In this document: positions 57,670 to 64,000 of the stretch, one piece after another | Layout of the letters: every line of letters starts with the position of its first letter | Position numbering within the stretch: position 1 is the first letter of the stretch | From: Letharia columbiana | Lineage: Eukaryota > Ascomycota > Lecanoromycetes > Lecanorales > Parmeliaceae | Assembly (NCBI RefSeq): GCF_014066305.1 | Contig: NW_023501167.1 | Location: forward strand, 1-64,000 | Direction of reading: 5' to 3' | DNA: 64,000 nucleotides | Position numbers and translations under genes: made by a program | The notes under the pieces: generated by a model | What the model was told of the DNA's origin: nothing | The model's database searches: none | The model's input: the letters and a program-made list of their open reading frames with translations, nothing else

Positions 57670-58752
57670 TCAAGCAGGCCAAGCTATCCATACTTCGTTC
57701 AACGCTTTGTCATCCATCATGCACATCTTCTTATGCTGGATGTATCGGTGGCGTACAGCAAGTCTACCAGCCCCGGGCCTTTGTGATATTCTGGTTGGGG
57801 CTTTGGCCTCGCAAAGGGGATATGATGCTACAGCAACCTCTCCAATATTTGGGCCCGGAAGCTGATTGAGGTCTGGCGATGGCAAGATAGACGACTGCTC
57901 TCGCACTTTTGATGAGTGCCTTGCATCTCTTTTGGCCCGTTTGGGTTTGCGTTTTGCCTTCTCTGCGTGCCTCTGGACCTTGTCCATCTGAACTTCATCG
58001 AACATGTCCTTAAGCGATGTATGAGACTCCCGCTCTTGTTTTAAGGAAGGTGATTGGGCCCCTACTACGCTCCAGTTGACTCCCTTGCTTGTCTCCTGCA
58101 CACCGTGATCGACTCCTGAAGTCTTCTGCTTCTTATGTCTCTTGCGCTTTGCGCTTTCTGATAGTACCTCCTGTGGTTCATTTGCTTCTGGCAGCCTTCC
58201 TTCATCTAAGTAGTGACTTGGCGTTTGCTGAGAGTTACTGAGCGCATCTTGTCCACCCTTCACTCGGTCCTTCATTTCGGCTCCGACCAATAGTCCTCCA
58301 CTGACAAAACGAAGATTCCCCCAGCGTTGATCGATATAGGCGGAGCTCCTCAGGTTTGACCTATGTATTCGATCCTTTTTTAGATCTGTTACGTTCCTGC
58401 CATTCAAGCGTCCAAGTAGGTCTTGAAAGACGTCAAGGCCTGTAGTCTTACTACTATCCAGGGCTGCTTCATGCTTTGCACCTAGACCCAGGTTGTCGTC
58501 CTTGAGCGTAATCCTTATATGGGAAGCACTAGCCGTAGAGCGCTGGTCTGAGTAGGATGCACCTCTGGCTCCGAGTAGTTCTCCGGGCATCCAGCCATGA
58601 GATTGGAGTATCTTGTGGCCATACTTCGTAGCTGACCGGCTCCAGGCCGTATTATTGGGGTCGTGGGAGAGCTTGAAACGTCTATTGAGTTCAGCAACGC
58701 GCAAAGGGTGACAATCTTGCTCTACTCACTTTTTAGGAGCACCCAGTCCCAT
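57670..58752 (-). CDS. PXR1: G-patch ribosome-biogenesis factor Pxr1 (PinX1-like)
   Basis: Exons complement(57670..58681, 58730..58752), 344 aa. The first exon is only 23 nt: MGLGAPKK is completed across the 48-nt intron to give RFKLSHDPNNTAWSRSATKY. Next comes the G-patch GHKILQSHGWMPGELLGARG, then SHIRITLKDDNLGLGAKHE and TGLDVFQDLLGRLNGRN, all diagnostic of Pxr1/PinX1. The middle and C-terminus are Lys/Arg rich (AKRKRHKKQK, AEKAKRKPKRAKRDARHSSK), fitting nucleolar residence. Pxr1 activates the helicase Prp43 during rRNA and snoRNA processing, and PinX1 also inhibits telomerase. It is divergent from the small basic gene to its right. Confidence 0.92.
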
Positions 58753-58875
58753 GTCGCTGGGTTGATGAATTGAAAATCGAACGCCGTGGGATAGTGTACG
58801 AGGTTCAGAACTGTCTTGATGGGGCCAAAAATTGTCTAGGCGAGTTTCCTGGAGAAGCTTATATGGTGCTTGGCA

Positions 58876-59562
58876 ATGGCCACATCTACAGGCGGCTCGG
58901 GCGGGAACGGATCCACGAATCTTGTCAATTATCCTTTTATTGTACTTACGAATGATAGGAGCTTGGGACATTCAATCAAACAGCCGATTATGGCACGGGT
59001 GCGCGTTTCCAAGTCACAGCGTACAGGAGAACGAGCATTGGCCCGAAGCGATGGAAGTGGAGTAGAAGAACCGTCCCAGCCAGGGTCTCAGAGCTCCGAT
59101 GACAACCAAGTCACCAAGTTGGCTACAAAAATGCAGAGAAAGGTTATCCTGTGTTCAGACCCGAGCTAATGACGTTATAAGGGTTGACAGTCTCTTAGGC
59201 CAGAAGACGTCGAAAGGCTCGACGCACTGTCATCAACGATTGTCATCGGGAAGCAGTGAGGAAGATAGAGAATGCTATGACGGTAAGATTTGAGGACATC
59301 AGGAGGCGGATGTAAGTCTACTGTCACTTTCTTCTCACTCTGTCTGAGTGGGACCAGGATCAAAAGGCATCGGCTTCAATTGGACAGGCTCAACGACCTG
59401 ATCCAAAGAAGATCAATCATTGAGGCAAAGATGTTTGCGAGCTCTCAGAATATTGGAAACGCCTTCATCTATGCCGACAAAGCACTCGCATTCGCATTTG
59501 CACGCCGTCTTCAGAGTATTGGGAAGCGCCAGAAGGCAGCGCCCAAGGCTGTTCATCAATGA
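58876..59562 (+). CDS. Small basic helical protein, unrecognised
   Basis: Exons 58876 (or ATG 58990)..59142, 59199..59311 and 59358..59562, giving 194 or 156 aa. Introns were placed by a ctaat branch site with cttag, and a perfect GTAAGT donor. The joined product after the first exon reads ARRRRKARRTVINDCHREAV, KIENAMTVRFEDIRRRM, then IKRHRLQLDRLNDLIQRRS and FARRLQSIGKRQK: Arg-rich, strongly helical, probably nuclear and nucleic-acid or coiled-coil interacting. I know no family. It shares a short divergent promoter (about 125-240 bases) with PXR1, which hints at a growth-related role by position only. Confidence 0.55.
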
Positions 59563-60033
59563 TGACGAAGACATGATAACAAATCGGCGCTTTACGCAAG
59601 CTTCTGCATTCCTGCTGATATGCTCTTGGCGTTCGAGATATTTGGAACATGATACCCCATTTTGCATCGCTTGTTTTATGGTGGAATGTAGCAATTTCAT
59701 CGATCCAACGATTCTGCTTCCTATCAAGTAGCTCATCAAGAGAAAAAAAGTGTCTCAATTGGATTTGGAGGAGTGTGTTCAGTATGAGATCTGCTCCTGT
59801 ACACCTGCTCTGGCACTGCAAGGAGTCGTAGTGTCGTAAAGGTACAAAGAGGCTTTAATAGTGTTGGCACCTCGTAGATGCGCAGTAGCTTGAACTGGAC
59901 CAAAAGGCGAAATTTGTGTCCGTGTACTAGTGCTCAGACTCGCACCAATTGGTAGATCCTACAGATGTTTCATGGGTAGTAGAAATTGTACCGCCATATC
60001 CATTTGTCGCTTGCAAACTTGCGCTCGTGACTA
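59563..60033. other. Intergenic region upstream of the synaptojanin-type gene
   Basis: No supported coding sequence. Overlapping frames on both strands are probably chance. Confidence 0.45.
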
Positions 60034-63000
60034 ATGTCTTTAAAACTCTTATTGCGAGAACACCCTCAGAGAGCTCTTGCTGTCCTTACAGATTCTCATG
60101 CTCTCATATTGCGTCACAGCCTGTCAAGTACCAGCGCGGATTCCTCGAGCAATAATGAGACAAGCGCGAGATCTTCGGCTTCCAAATGCATGGTCGAGTT
60201 CACGGCTCACGAGGATGTTGACCTGACGGATTACCGTGTGCTACGAGCATCTGGGGTTCATGGAACGCTTGGTCTGATCAACATCAACGCCGATGTTTTT
60301 CTTTGTGTCATCAGTGGAGCTGTTCGTGTGGCTACAGGTATGTATACTTTCCGAGAAGTTCGCCTTCCCTATGCCGGACCACTTTGCTTTTCGTAAGAGA
60401 AGTTCCGGGGGCAAAAAGTCGTCAATGCTCCTCTGAACTGTCTTATTGCACGGGTATTTGCCTTGCGGAAGGGGTGCTAAACTCGAAATCTTGATAGTGA
60501 GACCCGATGAGACTGTTCAGAGAATACTCTCTGTCGACTTCTGTGAGCCCCTTGCTCAAGTTCAATGTTCAGTGAGACTCGGAGCCTGTTAATAAGAGTT
60601 TCAGATTGCCTGAACAGAGACGATTTTGATTACGAGCTTCATCAAGAGGTTGACCCGTACTATGTAGACCATGGGCCGCCTCACAGGCACGAGCACACAA
60701 ATGTGGTAGATCCGCATGATGCGGCCCTGGAGCATCCCTGCTCCGAACTGAAGAAGATCCTAAGCGGCGGGACTTTTTACTATAGCTTGACTTTCGACTT
60801 GACCAACCGGCTCCAACATAGGTATGTGAGGTATGTCATCTCGAGAATGCGGAGATCTAATAGTCTCCTAGATTGTCGGAGCAGTCAGCATTTGATATCG
60901 ATAATCTAGATGACGGTTTTCTCTGGAACTCCTATATGATAGATCCTCTCATCAAGTTTCGTTCCCGACTGGCAGCAAAAGAGAAAGAACTTCTTGACTC
61001 CTCTCGAATATTGACGTCCGCTATCCGAGGATTTGTTTCCACAATCACCGTCCCGTCCTCTTCTTCGCCAATTAAGGGCCTGAGGACTAATTTACCTTCA
61101 ACTTTAACCTTGATATCCAGACTGTCCTGTAGGCGTGCAGGAACAAGGTTCAATTCTCGAGGCATAGACGACGATGGGAACGTGGCAAACTTCGTAGAAA
61201 CGGAGACCGTTTTCTACCATCCTTCCAGTCTGTGTTTCTCTTACGCCCAGATAAGGGGTTCTATACCCATTTTCTGGGAGCAGGCTACCGGTCTGCTTCC
61301 AGGACAGCAGAAAATTCAGATTACTAGATCTCCTGAAGCTACGCAACCAGCTTTTGATAAGCATTTTGGGTCTCTGGGAGCTGACTATGGCTCAATTCAC
61401 ATCCTCAATCTCTTGAGTGAGTCAAAACCCGGAGAGGCAGAATTAACAGCAAGATACAATTATCATGTGCTGCATAGCCCATTAAATCAAACGGTCGACG
61501 TTGGTGGGACGTCGGAAAATCGTCTTATTGAGTCGCAATTCGATTTCCATGCCGAGACAAGAGGACCAGGAGGATATGAAGCTGCAACCATGGTCAAACG
61601 GCTCATTCAGGACCGTGCGGACGGATTTGTGTACTTTCTGTGTGAAGATGTGGACTCGTCGTCTCAACGATCGCTGTATGACGAGAAGGCTGCACAAGTG
61701 GGAGAGGTAGTGATACTTCAACAGGAAGGCATCTTTCGCACAAACTGCCTGGATTGCCTAGACCGGACTAACCTCATTCAAACTATTATTAGCCAAATGG
61801 CTCTAGAGCAGTTTCTACAGCATCGCAATGAGCATACTGCAACAGACTTCTGGGTAAGGCATTCTAGCCTCTGGGCAGACAATGGAGATGTGAGTCATAA
61901 TCAATATAAGGACTATGTTCCAAGGGCTAAAGTGTGCTACAGGCATTATCTAAGATATACGCCGGCACTGGGGCTTTGAAATCCTCCTTCACCCGACATG
62001 GGAAGATGTCATTGGCTGGCGCCATAGCTGATGCCCGTAAAAGTGCCACCAGAATGTACATCAATAATTTCGCAGACAAGGGAAGGCAGAATACTATTGA
62101 CATGCTATTGGTAAACGACTAAAGGGTTTGTAATCACTTTAACACTCTAACATATTTAAGGGACGCTTGATGGACCAGTCGTCTGTCCATTTGTATGATC
62201 CCATCACCGACTTTGTAAGCGCGGAGCTCAAGAGGAGGTGTGTCTTAAACTTCGGCCAGTATCCTCATGATAGTGACAGAATTCAGGTTCAACGAGTACT
62301 CCACACCTGACACGGTGCAAATTTGGGTTGGAACGTTCAATCTGAACGGTCGCGGCAGTGGCGTCAAGGAAGATCTTACAGCCTGGCTGTGGCCTGATAT
62401 CAATCAATTGCATCAGCACCCTGGCATTGTTGCTGTTGGCTTCCAAGAAATTGTAGAGCTTAGCCCGCAACAGATCATGTCTACTGATCCGGTGAGGCGC
62501 CAGGCATGGGAAAACGCTGTGAGACGAACATTGAACGACAGTGCTCGCAAGCACTCGTCGGAGGAGTACATCCTATTACGCAGCGGACAGCTCGTGGGAG
62601 CAGCACTCATGATCTTTGTGAAAGCTGGTATCCTTAAAAAAATCAAAAATGTCGAAGGCAGCGTGAAGAAGGTAAGCTTCAAGGGAATCCCCGCGTTTGG
62701 AAATCTTGAGCTAATGATGGAAAGACTGGCATGTCTGGCATGGCCGGAAACAAAGGGGCGGTGGCCATACGATTGGACTATGCGAGTACCCGCATCTGTT
62801 TCGTAACTGCCCACCTGGCTGCTGGTTTTGCTAACTACGAAGAACGCAATCGTGACTATCGTACAATCAGCACTGGCCTTCGCTTCCAACGGAATCGATC
62901 CATTGAAGACCATGATGCAATCATATGGTTGGGAGACTTCAACTACCGAGTAGGCCTGAGCGATGATAAAGCACGGCAGCTGATCAAAGCAGGCGATCTT

Positions 63001-64000
63001 GATACATTGTATCAGAACGATCAGGTAAGCCACGAAGCGGTGGATCCATAATTGGGCTTGCTGAGTGACATGTACACAGTTGAACTTACAGATGGTCGCC
63101 GGGCATACATTTCCCTTTTATTCCGAGTCGAGAATTACCTTCATGCCAACGTATAAATACAACAACGGCTCAGATGATTACGATACCTCGTAGGCTTATC
63201 TCGCGCCCTTTAAGTAACCTAATGTTGACAACTAGTAGAGAAAAGGCGAGAATACCTGCGTGGTGTGATCGGATACTTCGAAAAGGAGAGATTCTGAAGC
63301 AGATAAATTATACAACAGCGCCACTCCGTTTCTCTGATCACAGGCCCGTCTACGGAACTTTCCAATGCGCTGTGAGTGCCGTCGACGAGGTCCGAAAAGA
63401 GACTCTGAGTCAAGAGATCTACGCGAAACGGAGGTCGGAAGTTGGGGACACCACTGCTAATGCTAGAAATGATGACATCGAGGACGAGGACACAATTGGT
63501 TATGAGTCAATAGCTCCCGAACTTCCTCCAGCTAGTTCGGATCGTCGCAAGTGGTGGTTGGACAATGGTGAGGAATCTCCCGGCTCTCACTTTAACCGTC
63601 TAATCATTGCTAATGCATTGGGCTAGGGCTTCCAGCTAGATCGAACCTCAAGGCCCCAGACGAGACATCTGTGCTTAACGTGCACAGACCTCAGAACCCT
63701 TTCACTCCCACCGACGAACCAGACTGGAAAGCGAGTAAGACGACACCTGGAGGAAGCCATGCCCTCAAATACAACGAACTCAAACATCCGAACTCTCACA
63801 GACTTTCGCCAATTCCTGATGGGAGTCAACCTTTGCCGCTTGACACCGATCCCGATCCACTGAGGGAAGAAGTCGCTCTTCGTGGACCGAATTCGAGGAG
63901 TTCCAGCCAGTCGTCATTAGTGTTAATGTCGTCGAATGTAGCACACAAAGCGGCTCCACCAATCCCAAAGAAACCTGCTCTGCTTAGCAATCGACAGCAT
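60034..64000 (+). CDS. Synaptojanin-type phosphoinositide phosphatase (SAC plus 5-phosphatase), 3' end outside window
   Basis: Exons 60034..60337, 60498..60542, 60605..60821, 60872..61889, 61943..62110, 62161..62237, 62287..62671, 62725..63024, 63080..63189, 63236..63567 and 63627 past 64000, at least 1110 aa. SAC domain: VDFYCLNRDDFDYE, FVETETVFYHPSSLCFSYAQ, RGSIPIFWEQ, and the CX5R catalytic motif FRTNCLDCLDRTNLIQ. 5-phosphatase domain: VGTFNLNGRGSGVKEDLTAW, VAVGFQEIVELSPQQI, GMAGNKGAVAIRL, IIWLGDFNYRVGL and ARIPAWCDRILRKG, then RFSDHRPVYGTFQ. A Pro/Ser-rich tail follows. Like yeast Inp51-53 it should dephosphorylate PI(4,5)P2 and monophosphorylated phosphoinositides at the plasma membrane and endocytic sites. 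Exon 6 end and exon 7 start are the least certain junction (49-nt intron; a 34-nt alternative also keeps frame). Confidence 0.92.

Overview
The window is nuclear DNA of a filamentous ascomycete (Pezizomycotina). This rests on many short GT-AG introns of about 47-180 nt, one AT-rich tract with the signature of repeat-induced point mutation (RIP), and gene families typical of that group: a DUF3074 START-like protein, a kinesin of the KipA/Kip2 type, a four-helix membrane protein, a 14-helix DHA2 transporter, and an F-BAR/DEP/RhoGAP protein. I cannot fix the class from sequence alone; introner-like introns would fit Dothideomycetes. I saw no tRNA or rRNA gene and no CRISPR.

Layout. 1-1465 is an AT-rich, almost CpA/TpG-free tract. 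It abuts a 5'-truncated, three-times frameshifted diacylglycerol acyltransferase (DGAT2) pseudogene (1496-2169). 2372-22302 is ordinary gene space: DUF3074 protein, WW+PhoD-like phosphatase (one apparent frameshift), mitoribosomal mS41/Fyv4, Cdk7/Kin28, KipA-type kinesin, a DUF7730/F-box-like protein, UMP-CMP kinase with a possible membrane-anchor 5' exon, and a four-helix membrane protein. 23612-26268 is a ten-exon MFS exporter whose introns resemble each other. Then come phosphomannomutase (Sec53) and a mitochondrial MCUR1/Fmp32-like protein. 29733-30351 is a foldback element made of 12-bp repeats. 30635-38765 holds condensin Brn1 and Cdc6, which are divergent around a palindromic MluI cell-cycle box, followed by an Rgd2-like F-BAR RhoGAP. 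39521-45050 encodes an 1801-residue unrecognised protein. 46610-64000 holds a C2H2 zinc-finger factor, a Gly-Arg-rich hypothetical, a tiny predicted acylated protein, an eight-exon alcohol dehydrogenase, a Ser/Pro-rich conserved protein, the G-patch protein Pxr1, a small basic helical protein, and a synaptojanin-type phosphoinositide phosphatase that runs off the right edge.

The genes do not form one pathway. Local themes are cell-cycle and chromosome functions (Cdk7, kinesin, Brn1, Cdc6) and membrane or phosphoinositide traffic (Rgd2-like, synaptojanin). Splice sites were chosen by GT-AG signals, frame closure and agreement with remembered family sequences. Every multi-exon model given with an exon list closes in frame, except the phosphatase at 4860, which needs one added base. 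The hypothetical gene at 50185 has unresolved splicing.

The most unusual structures are the foldback minisatellite element, the introner-like introns of the transporter, the RIP border with a decaying DGAT2 copy, the condensin/Cdc6 shared promoter, and the URA6 upstream exon.
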